Shown piece by piece: positions 7,339 to 15,061 of a DNA stretch of 41,316 nt. Origin of the DNA: Bacteriovoracaceae bacterium UBA6261 (GTDB lineage Bacteria; Bdellovibrionota; Bacteriovoracia; Bacteriovoracales; Bacteriovoracaceae). The stretch's first letter is position 1; every line of letters begins with the position of its first letter. Where the stretch lies: assembly GCA_002440825.1 (NCBI GenBank), contig DJVH01000082.1, forward strand, positions 1 to 41,316. The letters are read 5' to 3'. The notes beneath the pieces are model-generated. The model was not told where the DNA came from, made no database searches, and saw only the letters and a list, made by a program, of their open reading frames with translations. The translations under genes were made by a program, and so were the position numbers.

Positions 7339-8124
7339 TTAGCTCCACATGAAAGATCTCATAGAGATCGACGCATTTTGGATTTCAGAATAAATTGTTT
7401 TTACTTCATGTGAATCATGAGCTGCGCCCAGCATGACTAAAAAAGGATAATAATGATCCTGAGTTGGATTGCTGAGCTGACCATCCTTGTGATCAAGATA
7501 ATATTTCACAAGCTCTTCGTCTTTACGGGCTTCAATGTTTTCCTGAACCCATTGATCAAACTCAACAGCAAAAGAATGCGGTTTCGATTTCTCATCCCAT
7601 TCAATGAAGCGCAGATTGTGGACGATATTTCCACTCGCCATCACCAGAATATTTTCATCTCTAAGAAAAGCGAGCTGCCTTCCAAGCTCATAGTGAGAGG
7701 AGGCCGGCTTCGTCATATCCAGACTCAACTGCACAACCGGAATATCTGCCTTGGGGTAAATATGACGAAGAATCGACCATGTCCCGTGATCGAAACCCCA
7801 TTCGTGCAAGTCTTCTCCGATTTTAGGATTGGTTATTGTTTCTGAAATTCTTCGGGCAAGCTCAGGACTGCCCGGAGCGGGATACTGAACATCAAATAAA
7901 GCCTTTGGAAAGCCTCCAAAATCGTGAATGGTACGAGGCTTAGGCATGGCGGTCACCCAGGTTCCTTTGGTCATCCAATGCGCTGAAATCATCAGGATCG
8001 CTTTAGGCACAGTCAATGTCTGACCGAGCGAATTCAGCATTCGGGTATAATCGTTGCTGGCCAGAGCGTTCATAGGTGAACCGTGACCAATGAAGAGAAC
8101 GGGCATTTTAGTTGGATTGTTCAT
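7339..8124 (-). CDS. Class III extradiol ring-cleavage dioxygenase (4,5-DOPA dioxygenase type)
   Basis: 261 aa, one LigB-type domain of the DODA/YgiD subfamily. Visible blocks: FIGHGSPMNAL at the N-terminus, MISAHW, HDFGGFP, WGFDHGTWS and SGNIVHNLR, which together supply the histidines that hold the non-haem iron or zinc. Family members cleave catechols such as L-DOPA; the natural substrate in non-pigmented bacteria is unknown. The first ATG has AGGA only three bases away. A TATAAT hexamer ends exactly six bases before this ATG, so the message may start at the ATG. It is divergent from the LuxR-type gene. Confidence 0.88.
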   Translation of the reverse strand: MNNPTKMPVLFIGHGSPMNALASNDYTRMLNSLGQTLTVPKAILMISAHWMTKGTWVTAMPKPRTIHDFGGFPKALFDVQYPAPGSPELARRISETITNPKIGEDLHEWGFDHGTWSILRHIYPKADIPVVQLSLDMTKPASSHYELGRQLAFLRDENILVMASGNIVHNLRFIEWDEKSKPHSFAVEFDQWVQENIEARKDEELVKYYLDHKDGQLSNPTQDHYYPFLVMLGAAHDSHEVKTIYSEIQNASISMRSFMWS

Positions 8125-8136
8125 AGTCCTATTATA
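8125..8136 (-). promoter_or_regulatory. -10 element directly before the dioxygenase start codon
   Basis: Minus strand TATAAT, then AGGACT, then ATG. The spacing puts the transcription start at or next to the A of the start codon. No good -35 is visible 16-18 bases upstream. Confidence 0.4.
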
Positions 8137-8141
8137 AAATT

Positions 8142-8564
8142 TTGAGGAATAAAAAAATAGAACATTTTACTTATCAACATGATCAGCCAAATTTATGGAT
8201 CAGATTTATGGATGACCGAATCATTCTTTTAAAAGAAGAGCTCAAAACCCTGGCCGATGAATGCCGAATTCATGCCAAAGGCCGAAGACCTGATTTTTCT
8301 CTCATGAGAACTGCAAATACAATTCAGTCACTTCTTCAATCTCTTGATGAATCAAGACTTTCAGAAAAAAATCCTCTGACTAAAAGAGAACATGAAATTC
8401 TTTCTCTCGTCTCTAAAGGCTTCACCAACCGGGAAATAGCTTCTGCCTTAACTATTTCAGAAAAGACTATTGAATTTCATCTCAAATCCATCCTCGCGAA
8501 AACAGAGAGCAGTACGAGAACCGAAGCTTCTACTAACGCCTTAAAAAATAGATGGATAGACTGA
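8142..8564 (+). CDS. LuxR-type helix-turn-helix protein
   Basis: 140 aa. The C-terminal ~60 residues form a GerE/LuxR DNA-binding domain: LTKREHEILSLVSKGFTNRE then IASALTISEKTIEFHLKSIL. The N-terminal half is helical and is not a standard receiver, so the input signal is unknown. The frame opens with TTG at 8142, without a ribosome-binding site; ATG at 8208 (MDDRIILL) is a reasonable alternative start and leaves the HTH domain intact. It is divergent from the dioxygenase gene and lies 66 bases before the CpaF-like ATPase, in the same direction. It could regulate either neighbour. Confidence 0.75.
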   Translation: MRNKKIEHFTYQHDQPNLWIRFMDDRIILLKEELKTLADECRIHAKGRRPDFSLMRTANTIQSLLQSLDESRLSEKNPLTKREHEILSLVSKGFTNREIASALTISEKTIEFHLKSILAKTESSTRTEASTNALKNRWID

Positions 8565-8630
8565 CCTGGGGAAATCCCTAGCTGTGGAAAATGGATATCT
8601 GCCTTAAACTGATTGCATCAGGAGAACGAC

Positions 8631-9590
8631 ATGACAAAAACAAAAACAAAAGCAAAAACAAAAGAAACTCATTCATTAAAATCAGTTTTAGGACCGCTGT
8701 GGAGTTCTTTCTCGAAAGCCTCTGCATGGGAAATCATCATCGATTCGTTTTCAGAAGTTTATTTAATAGAAAATCTTAAACCTACAATGCTGAAGGTTTT
8801 TAAGAATGAAGCTGAGCTGGAAAAATTCATCTCTGCCCTTTTTAAATTCACCAAGCGTAAATTGGTAGAAGGCGAATACAGTTACTCCATGAAGCTCGAT
8901 GATTATACATTAGTGAATGTTGTTCTTCCTCCGGTGGCGATGAAAGGACCGAGTGTCGTCATTTCAAAATTGCCAACCATGGAAGTGACTCTCGATCATC
9001 TGATTGAATGGAAAGCCTTGACTGAAAAGGGCAGAGATCAAATTCATGCCATTATGAATTCCAACAGAGGTATTCTTGTTGCCGGCAATATCGGTTCGGG
9101 AAAAACGACATTGTTGAATACATTGATACACGCGATCCCTCATCCCAATAGAGTCGTGACTCTTGAGAGAACTGCAGATCTTGTAATCAACAGGCCATTC
9201 GTTTGCAGACTCCAGCCGCAAACTCAGAAAGCTGATGAGATGATCAGTTTGATTGAGGCTGCTGAGCATATGCGCGCTGACTATGTTGTTCTTTCAAACA
9301 GCATCGGCCCGGAAATCGGAACATTTCTTGAGATGGTCAGAAACAATTGCACTGGCGTGATGATGATGACGGCTGTTTCTGTTTTAGATGCCGTCAAAAG
9401 ACTTGAAACAAAGGTGATGTTGTCTTCAGATGGACTTTCACTAGAAGAAACAAGATACGCAATTGCACAGACTTTGCCTTATCTCATTTTCCAGGAGAGA
9501 AAAGCTGACGGGAAAAGAGTTTTATCTTCAATTCAGGAAATCATGTATGAAGGTGGGGAATTGAAATTGAAAGAACTTTATAAAGCTTGA
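8631..9590 (+). CDS. CpaF/TadA-like secretion ATPase, orphan, with altered active site
   Basis: Start at 8631, preceded by AGGAG at the right distance. The first dozen residues alternate Thr/Ala with Lys, from a hexameric ACAAAA-type DNA repeat. The rest matches the C-terminal motor of CpaF/VirB11-type secretion ATPases, with Walker A GNIGSGKTT near residue 158. Other catalytic places differ. The Asp-box, usually IEDxxEL, reads LERTADL. The Walker-B region, usually VGExRG, reads VLSNSIGPE. The usual IHANS reads MTAVS. It probably binds ATP but hydrolyses it poorly. No pilus or Tad genes are nearby. Its 3' end overlaps recQ by 13 bases. Confidence 0.8.
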   Translation: MTKTKTKAKTKETHSLKSVLGPLWSSFSKASAWEIIIDSFSEVYLIENLKPTMLKVFKNEAELEKFISALFKFTKRKLVEGEYSYSMKLDDYTLVNVVLPPVAMKGPSVVISKLPTMEVTLDHLIEWKALTEKGRDQIHAIMNSNRGILVAGNIGSGKTTLLNTLIHAIPHPNRVVTLERTADLVINRPFVCRLQPQTQKADEMISLIEAAEHMRADYVVLSNSIGPEIGTFLEMVRNNCTGVMMMTAVSVLDAVKRLETKVMLSSDGLSLEETRYAIAQTLPYLIFQERKADGKRVLSSIQEIMYEGGELKLKELYKA

Positions 9591-11380
9591 TTCTCGCGAA
9601 TCGCACTGATGAATAATGATCCGTAGTTTTCCAGCTTGTTCTGTCCTACGCCATGAACGAGCAGGAACTCGGACGGGTCTCTCGGAAGAAGTGTGCACAT
9701 ATCTTGTAGTGTGCGATCGCTGAAAACCATGTAGGCAGGAATATTTTTTTCTGAAGCAATTCTTGAACGCAAATCTTTTAGGACATCGAGAAGACTTGTA
9801 TTTGTAGTTTCCACTGGCGCGCGCTTTTCTTTTTTAAATTTCTTGGCAGAAATATCCTGATACCTGATTTCCAGTTTCTTTCCACCGCTCAAAATTTCCT
9901 GAGCGCGGGGAGCGAGTGCAAGACTTCTGTATTCCCAGTTTTTAACGGCAATATAATTTAAATTCAGCAATTGGCGAAGCAGGGAGCTCCAATGTTCTTT
10001 GGGTTTATCTTTTCCAATGCCGTAAACAGAAAGCAGGTGATGGTTTCTTTCAGTGATTTTTGTGCTTTTACTTCCACGAAGAACTTCAATAATGTGACCG
10101 GCACCGTATGCTTGGTTTGTTCTGAAAATAGTCGAAAGAACTTTTTGGGCATCGACAGTAGCATCAATCATTTGCGGAGGGTTTTCACAGACATCGCACT
10201 TGCCGCAATAATCATCGCCGTCTTCTCCAAAATAATTGAGAAGAAATTTTCGTCTGCAAGTTGCACTTTCACAAAGGGCCAGCATGGAATCCAGTTTGAA
10301 CCTTGCGATTTTTTTATAATTCTCATCGGCGTCGGTCATCTCGAGCATTTGCGAAAGTTTGACGACATCCGAAAGGCCGTAAATCATCCAGGCCGTAGAA
10401 GGTTTTCCATCGCGGCCCGCGCGACCTGTTTCCTGGTAATAACTCTCGATACTTTTAGGAAGATCCAGATGGGCCACAAATCTTACGTCGGGACGATCAA
10501 TTCCCATTCCGAAAGCAATCGTCGCAACGACAATAATTCGTTCTTGTTTATTGAATAATTCCTGATTTGTTTTTCTTTCCTGTTGAGAAAGACCTGCATG
10601 ATAAGCGACGGCCGGATATCCCAGCTTGCAGAGACTCGCAGCGACTCTTTCAACTTTATCGCGAGACAGGCAATAAACAATCCCCGTATCGTCGGGATGA
10701 TTTTCCTGTATGAAGTTATCAAGCTGTTTCATTTCGTCGGAACGTTCGTGAATTTTATAATTGATATTCGGGCGATCAAAAGAAGAAACAAAAACATTCG
10801 GATCATTTAATTGCAGTTGAAGAGAAATATCTATTCTTGTTTTTGCATCTGCCGTAGCAGTTAAGGCAATAACCGGCACATCCAGAAAAAGGTCTTTTAA
10901 TTCACCGAGGCGGATATAGTCTTTTCTGAATTCATGACCCCATTGTGAAACGCAATGAGCTTCATCAATCGCCAGCAAAGAAATTTTTATCTGCTTAAAA
11001 AATTGTATCAGTTTCGAACTTAAAATTCCTTCTGGAGAAACGTAAATAATTTTAGCGCTGCCGTTTAAAACTTTAGCGCGAGCCGCTTCAGTTTCCTTGA
11101 GATTGAGAGAGGAGTTGAGAAAAACTGAATTCACTCCGTATTCATTCAGGTTCATAACCTGGTCGTGCATCAATGAAATGAGAGGAGAAATAACGATAGT
11201 GACACCGTCGAGAAAGAGAGCAGGGATTTGATAGCAAAGCGATTTACCACCACCAGTTGGCATAATGGCGAGCGTATCTTTTCCATCGAGAATGGAATTG
11301 ATGATGTCGAGCTGGCTGAAACGAAAGGACGTATAACCAAAAGTCTCTTTTAAAATTTTATGCAGCTGCTCGTTTCTCAT
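9578..11380 (-). CDS. recQ: ATP-dependent DNA helicase RecQ
   Basis: 600 aa, close to E. coli RecQ (609). In order: the FRFSQLDII Q-motif, Walker A TGGGKS, the DEAHC box with SQWGHEF, helicase C-terminal motifs up to QETGRAGRDG, the zinc-binding RQC cysteines (CRRKFLLNYFGED and CGKCDVC), and a C-terminal HRDC domain (FLLVHGVGQNKLENYG). It unwinds DNA 3' to 5' in recombination repair and at stalled forks. It is a single gene, with no close ribosome-binding site visible before the ATG. The last codons overlap the convergent CpaF-like gene, so neither has its own terminator between them. Confidence 0.97.
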   Translation of the reverse strand: MRNEQLHKILKETFGYTSFRFSQLDIINSILDGKDTLAIMPTGGGKSLCYQIPALFLDGVTIVISPLISLMHDQVMNLNEYGVNSVFLNSSLNLKETEAARAKVLNGSAKIIYVSPEGILSSKLIQFFKQIKISLLAIDEAHCVSQWGHEFRKDYIRLGELKDLFLDVPVIALTATADAKTRIDISLQLQLNDPNVFVSSFDRPNINYKIHERSDEMKQLDNFIQENHPDDTGIVYCLSRDKVERVAASLCKLGYPAVAYHAGLSQQERKTNQELFNKQERIIVVATIAFGMGIDRPDVRFVAHLDLPKSIESYYQETGRAGRDGKPSTAWMIYGLSDVVKLSQMLEMTDADENYKKIARFKLDSMLALCESATCRRKFLLNYFGEDGDDYCGKCDVCENPPQMIDATVDAQKVLSTIFRTNQAYGAGHIIEVLRGSKSTKITERNHHLLSVYGIGKDKPKEHWSSLLRQLLNLNYIAVKNWEYRSLALAPRAQEILSGGKKLEIRYQDISAKKFKKEKRAPVETTNTSLLDVLKDLRSRIASEKNIPAYMVFSDRTLQDMCTLLPRDPSEFLLVHGVGQNKLENYGSLFISAIRENQAL

Positions 11381-11470
11381 GAAAGCCCGTACTTCAAAAG
11401 CTCAAAAATAAAAAATTTCTAAGTGATGAAAATAAAATAGCAGCGTTTGTGCGAGAAGTAGATTTTTTTG

Positions 11471-12028
11471 TTACGCTTGAGGATTTTTACTACGGAATTT
11501 TTTGATAATCATTGGAATCACGAGCATGAGAACCAGAACAATTCCAGTGGTCCAGCCGCCATTGTCGCCAAGGATGTTGTTCAACCAGAGAGTTGAAACC
11601 ATTATGAGACTAAAATACAGCATGTCGCCGATAATTGTCAGGGTCCAGCCAGTGATAAATCCATAGCCTGCGACCGATGTCGCTGCTCGACCAGACATGG
11701 GATCGGCACTGAAGGTGAAAATGATAAGGGCGAGCGGGCCTAAATGCTGCCCGTAAGATTCAATGGTCTTTAACGTGAGCTCTTTCATCATTTTACCGGT
11801 CTGAGCAATGGCCGGAATGTTTTTTCCCACTCTGAATAACCAGTGCATGATCGGTTCAAAAATAACGGCGAGAATGAGATCGGAAATAAAGTAGATCACC
11901 ATCATCATCGGCCAGCCGATGTGATAATTTTTTGCGAGCATGACTCCGCCAGGAACTCCTCCGCCGATCGGAAGAAAAAACAAGCAGAGCACTTTCCAGT
12001 ATTGAGAGAGGAGTTCATGAGTCAACAT
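11471..12028 (-). CDS. Small polytopic membrane protein, possibly Sm_multidrug_ex/DedA-like
   Basis: About 185 aa with four to five hydrophobic helices. The N-terminal block FFLPIGGGVPGGVMLA and the middle block SADPMSGRAA recall small putative export proteins and DedA-type transport folds, but the match is too weak for a name. I chose ATG at 12028; an in-frame TTG nine bases earlier is possible. The GGAG before it is unusually close. It starts 21 bases after the stop of the upstream lysozyme gene on the same strand, so the two are probably co-transcribed. No clear terminator is visible in the 90 bases to recQ. Confidence 0.65.
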   Translation of the reverse strand: MLTHELLSQYWKVLCLFFLPIGGGVPGGVMLAKNYHIGWPMMMVIYFISDLILAVIFEPIMHWLFRVGKNIPAIAQTGKMMKELTLKTIESYGQHLGPLALIIFTFSADPMSGRAATSVAGYGFITGWTLTIIGDMLYFSLIMVSTLWLNNILGDNGGWTTGIVLVLMLVIPMIIKKFRSKNPQA

Positions 12029-12049
12029 GAACTCCAATCTAACATAGAC

Positions 12050-12937
12050 TTAGTAGTTATTCCAGTGTGAAGCAAGCTCGTCTTTCGTTCCATTAAAGAC
12101 GTTTACATCCATATCGAACTGGGTTCCGGGCACATTGTAGAGACAAGATCCAGTTGATGAACAATTTAACTCGCTTGAGAATTGCCACAGAAAATAACCT
12201 GGCCAGATACCGGCCGGAAAGTCAGTGACAGCTGATTTAAAGCGCGCATACCAGAGTTTCGATTGTTGAAACAGAGGATTGCTGCTTACTTTTGAATTGA
12301 GCGCTTTTGTGACTGAATCATTGGCGTAAACAACCGGAACGCGTCCTGTTTTGTCATACACGTATTGCATGAATGTCACTGCTTCATCAATTGTCATAAG
12401 AGTTGATGATGAAGTGTTTTCAAGATCGAGAATCATGAGAGTATTTGGATCATCCTGAACAAGTGAAAGGAACACGTCTGCTTGAGCAATGGTATTTCCC
12501 TTTGTTCCTAAGTGATAAGCTCCCCACAGATAACCGCGGTTAAGTGCTGTTTGCTTTCTCGATTTGTATTGAGCATCTATTCTTGTACCGATACTTGATC
12601 GGTGGATGACTCCGGCCACTTTTTTATCTGTTGCCATCTGATCCCAATTAATTGAGTTGCCTTCGTAGGCATCAATGACAATACTTGTTCCGCTTTTTTT
12701 CCACGGAGCATTCCAGTCTGAAGGAATTGTCGTTGTCGATGTTCCAGGTAATGGTGCCGGCGTTGGAGTTGTTGTTGAGTCGCCGGTAGAAGACGAAGGC
12801 GTTCCTGATGTTTGAGTTGTTGTTGATGAATCTGATATTTCCGGAAGTTTAGAACCTGATGCAAATGATTGTGAAATAGAGAATGTACCAAGCAGTAGAG
12901 AAAGGGCAATCCATCGCCCAACTTGCGTTCGCCTCAT
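12050..12937 (-). CDS. Exported GH25 lysozyme, copy 1
   Basis: Signal peptide (ending ISQSFA), then about 60 residues rich in Ser, Thr and Pro, then a GH25 muramidase domain over residues ~80-295. Family landmarks: SIVIDAYEGNSINW (first catalytic Asp), YLWGAYHLG, and LMILDLEN with the catalytic Asp-x-Glu. The enzyme should cut the glycan backbone of peptidoglycan outside the cytoplasm. Predatory relatives use lysozymes of this kind on prey walls; that role is inference. It is paralogous to the next gene, which lacks the long linker, and carries the same AAAGGAGCTTCAGG leader before the ATG. The small membrane protein gene follows, probably in one transcript. Confidence 0.9.
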   Translation of the reverse strand: MRRTQVGRWIALSLLLGTFSISQSFASGSKLPEISDSSTTTQTSGTPSSSTGDSTTTPTPAPLPGTSTTTIPSDWNAPWKKSGTSIVIDAYEGNSINWDQMATDKKVAGVIHRSSIGTRIDAQYKSRKQTALNRGYLWGAYHLGTKGNTIAQADVFLSLVQDDPNTLMILDLENTSSSTLMTIDEAVTFMQYVYDKTGRVPVVYANDSVTKALNSKVSSNPLFQQSKLWYARFKSAVTDFPAGIWPGYFLWQFSSELNCSSTGSCLYNVPGTQFDMDVNVFNGTKDELASHWNNY

Positions 12938-13015
12938 CCTGAAGCTCCTTTTTAAAAATTATTTGTTGATCTGAATAAAATCGTTTTCGATTTGTGTGAA
13001 GTTAGAGTGCAAGAA

Positions 13016-13053
13016 GGCATGCCAGAATTTTTACAGCTAAGCTGTTGATGAGG
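13016..13053 (-). promoter_or_regulatory. Upstream block shared by both lysozyme genes, copy 1
   Basis: Three short blocks recur before both GH25 genes in the same order and nearly the same spacing. Plus-strand readings here are GGCATGCC (13016-13023), AGCTAAG (13035-13041) and TGATGAGG (13046-13053). The minus-strand sequence TCTTGCA follows GGCATGCC in both. It lies about 80 bases before the start codon, as expected of a promoter/operator. AGCTAAG sits inside the dyad ACAGCT-A-AGCTGT here. The remainder of the gap 12938-13205 holds only this block and the terminator of copy 2. Confidence 0.5.
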
Positions 13054-13134
13054 AGGTGTGCGTAAAAAGAATTTGTAAAAAATACGGGGTCGAAATGGGG
13101 TGTTGAGATGAAACTGTGCAATTTGTTCGGAGAC

Positions 13135-13167
13135 AAAAAAAAACCGGCCATCCTGGCCGGTTTTTTT
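13135..13167 (-). terminator. Terminator of GH25 copy 2
   Basis: Stem AACCGGCCA / TGGCCGGTT with a three-base loop (13142-13162), flanked by A-run and T-run; on the minus strand the T-run follows the stem. Confidence 0.9.
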
Positions 13168-13205
13168 CATTTGAAAGAATGGGAGAGGGAGAGAGAAAAA
13201 AGTTC

Positions 13206-14021
13206 TTAATTATTCCATTGAGAAGCGAGATCAGCTTTCGAACCGTAGAAGACATTGACATCCATATCAGCCTTCGTTCCCGGAACATTGTATAAACATG
13301 ATCCAGTTGTCGAACAGTTTAGTTCACTCGAGAATTGCCACAAAAAGTAACCTTCCCAAATACCTCTCGGAAAATCCTTTACCGATGAAGTAAATCTTGC
13401 GTACCAAAGCTTCGACTGTTGAAGAATCGGGTGATCCTTCACTTTTTCATTCAATGCTTTTACTGTTGCCTGGTTTGCGTACACAACTGGAATCCTTCCT
13501 GTTTTATCGTACACATATTGCATGAATGTAATCGCTTCATTAACTGTCATGAAAGTTCCGTTAGAAGTATCTTCAAGATCCAGAACCATCAATGTATTTC
13601 TATCGTCGCCGACTTTTGAAATGAACAAATCAGCTTGCGCGATAGTGTTACCTTTCATCCCAAGGTGATAAGCACCCCAAAGGTATCCACGTCTTGTTGC
13701 TTCAGCCTTTCTGGCTTCATACGCGCTGTCTAGTTTTGAACCAATACTGATTCTGTGTACAACTGCTGCGACTTTTGAGTCAGTTGCCATTTTGTTCCAG
13801 TCAATCGAGTTTCCTTCATAAGCGTCGATGACAATTGAAGTATTTCCTTGTTTCCATGGAGCATTGTATGCTTCCGGCGCTGTGGCCTCAAACTGTGTAC
13901 CACTTGCATTATTTCCTACGTCCGGCATCTTTGAACCCGATGCAAAAGAGTAAGAGATCGTGAAAAGATTAAACAGTACGAATAAGACTGTCCTCAGTCT
14001 GTTATTTTGCCATTGCTTCAT
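13206..14021 (-). CDS. Exported GH25 lysozyme, copy 2
   Basis: 271 aa with signal peptide (ending ISYSFA, then SGSKMPD as in copy 1) and a GH25 domain from about residue 55: SIVIDAYEGNSIDW, YLWGAYHLG, LMVLDLED with the catalytic Asp-x-Glu, and the shared C-terminal ending around GSCLYNVPGT. The two copies match along the whole catalytic domain and share promoter-region blocks, so they arose by tandem duplication that included control DNA. The main difference is the missing Ser/Thr/Pro linker. A strong terminator separates it from copy 1, so the two are expressed as separate units. Likely substrate: peptidoglycan, self or prey. Confidence 0.9.
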   Translation of the reverse strand: MKQWQNNRLRTVLFVLFNLFTISYSFASGSKMPDVGNNASGTQFEATAPEAYNAPWKQGNTSIVIDAYEGNSIDWNKMATDSKVAAVVHRISIGSKLDSAYEARKAEATRRGYLWGAYHLGMKGNTIAQADLFISKVGDDRNTLMVLDLEDTSNGTFMTVNEAITFMQYVYDKTGRIPVVYANQATVKALNEKVKDHPILQQSKLWYARFTSSVKDFPRGIWEGYFLWQFSSELNCSTTGSCLYNVPGTKADMDVNVFYGSKADLASQWNN

Positions 14022-14108
14022 CCTGAAGCTCCTTTGTTAAGGGTTATTCTTTTAGCTATTTCAGCAATTCATTTTTGTTCTGTGTTTGTGTGCTTTAGTA
14101 TTGCAAGA

Positions 14109-14147
14109 TTGGCATGCCAAACTTGTTTAGCTAAGTGACTGATGAGG
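14109..14147 (-). promoter_or_regulatory. Upstream block shared by both lysozyme genes, copy 2
   Basis: The same three blocks as at 13016-13053: GGCATGCC at 14111-14118 (inside the 12-base palindrome TTGGCATGCCAA), AGCTAAG at 14129-14135 and TGATGAGG at 14140-14147; spacings differ by one base from copy 1. It lies about 90 bases before the gene. The remaining ~150 bases to the hemolysin-III gene show no other gene. Confidence 0.5.
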
Positions 14148-14295
14148 ACCTGCACCCACAAACATTTCCTATCTAAATCAGTGTCTAAATGAATGGCCAA
14201 GGTGAACCAGAATGAAAGAGTCGGTGACATTGTAAAAGTTTGTGAGCAATAATAATTTATACAATTGTTTTACTTTGTCTTTTGGCAAAACGGGC

Positions 14296-14301
14296 TAGAT
14301 T
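14296..14301 (+). promoter_or_regulatory. -10-like element before the hemolysin-III start
   Basis: TAGATT, then GTGAAA, then ATG at 14308; a TTTGTC lies 16 bases upstream as a possible -35. There is no ribosome-binding site, so the message may start at the ATG. Confidence 0.35.
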
Positions 14302-14307
14302 GTGAAA

Positions 14308-14955
14308 ATGGAAACAACAGACAACAAAATCGATAAACCTTTATTGCGTGGTCACTCTCACCAGGCTGCTTTTTTCTTCGCCTTCGGTGTTTGTGTCATG
14401 CTGATTGCAAAAACAACGGACCGGACTACTTTTGTCGCAGCTTTAATTTATTCATTAAGTCTTATCAGTCTGTTTGGAATAAGCGCTCTCTATCACCGTC
14501 CAAACTGGAAGCCCAAGCAAAGAATGTGGATGAGAAGGCTGGACCATGCCGCTATTTACGTTCTCATTGCGGGAACCAGCACGCCTATCTGTTTGCTCGC
14601 CCTTGCCCCGGAAACAGGTGTAAAGCTTCTTCAACTGGTCTGGGGAGCAGCGCTCTTTGGAATTTTTCAATCCCTGGTCTGGGTCACCGGGCCTAAATGG
14701 GTTTCTTCCGTTCTTTATATCATTGCCGGATGCCTGGTTATTCCTTTCATGAAAGAACTGCAGGCTGCCCTCAGTCAGACTCAAATTCAACTCATCATTT
14801 CAGGCGGAATAGCTTATATGGTCGGTGCAGTTATCTACGCTTTAAAAAAACCAAATCCTTTTCCAAAAGTTTTTGGTTATCACGAAATTTTTCATTTACT
14901 GGTTATTGTCGGAGCGACTCTGCACTTCATTGCTGTGAGTGGAGTGTTTAAATAA
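14308..14955 (+). CDS. Hemolysin III / PAQR-family membrane protein
   Basis: About 215 aa with seven hydrophobic helices. The conserved family residues are present: SALYHR after helix 2, RRLDHAAIYVLIAGT in helix 3, and GYHEIFHLLV with the last two metal-binding histidines. Bacterial members (YqfA/HlyIII) are integral membrane proteins with a predicted zinc site; despite the name, a lytic role is not established for most. ATG at 14308 is chosen; GTG at 14302 is in frame, and neither has a ribosome-binding site. It ends four bases from the restored end of the convergent GAF-protein gene. Confidence 0.88.
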   Translation: METTDNKIDKPLLRGHSHQAAFFFAFGVCVMLIAKTTDRTTFVAALIYSLSLISLFGISALYHRPNWKPKQRMWMRRLDHAAIYVLIAGTSTPICLLALAPETGVKLLQLVWGAALFGIFQSLVWVTGPKWVSSVLYIIAGCLVIPFMKELQAALSQTQIQLIISGGIAYMVGAVIYALKKPNPFPKVFGYHEIFHLLVIVGATLHFIAVSGVFK

Positions 14956-14959
14956 GTCT

Positions 14960-15061
14960 TCAGTGCAAATCCAGCACAAGTTGACCTTCGACTATAAGTT
15001 TGAATTTCCCGCGACCAGAGGGTTCAATCCTGATTCCCTGGTTTTTCGCTTCCGACGCTTT
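14960..15061 (-). other. Displaced C-terminus of the GAF/winged-helix protein
   Basis: The neighbouring frame reads ASEAKNQGIRIEPSG followed by RGKFKLIVEGQLVLDLH and a stop at 14960-14962. Gly-Arg-Gly-Lys-Phe-x-Leu is a typical end for the wing of winged-helix regulators, and it follows naturally on ETRLILLRKR. The shift lies near 15047-15065. The result is either one lost base or a sequencing error. Confidence 0.75.

Noticed and set aside
8631..8670. ACAAAA hexamer repeat at the start of the CpaF-like gene as a phase-variation switch.
   Set aside because: The unit is six bases, so gain or loss keeps the reading frame; copies are few and imperfect.
9971..10558. 195-codon open frame on the plus strand inside recQ.
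   Set aside because: It lies wholly opposite a confidently identified gene, has no ribosome-binding site and no recognisable protein features.
13000..14120. Sigma-54-like TGGCA...TTGC elements before both GH25 genes.
   Set aside because: The GG-to-GC spacing is 11 and 12 bases; sigma-54 promoters require 10.
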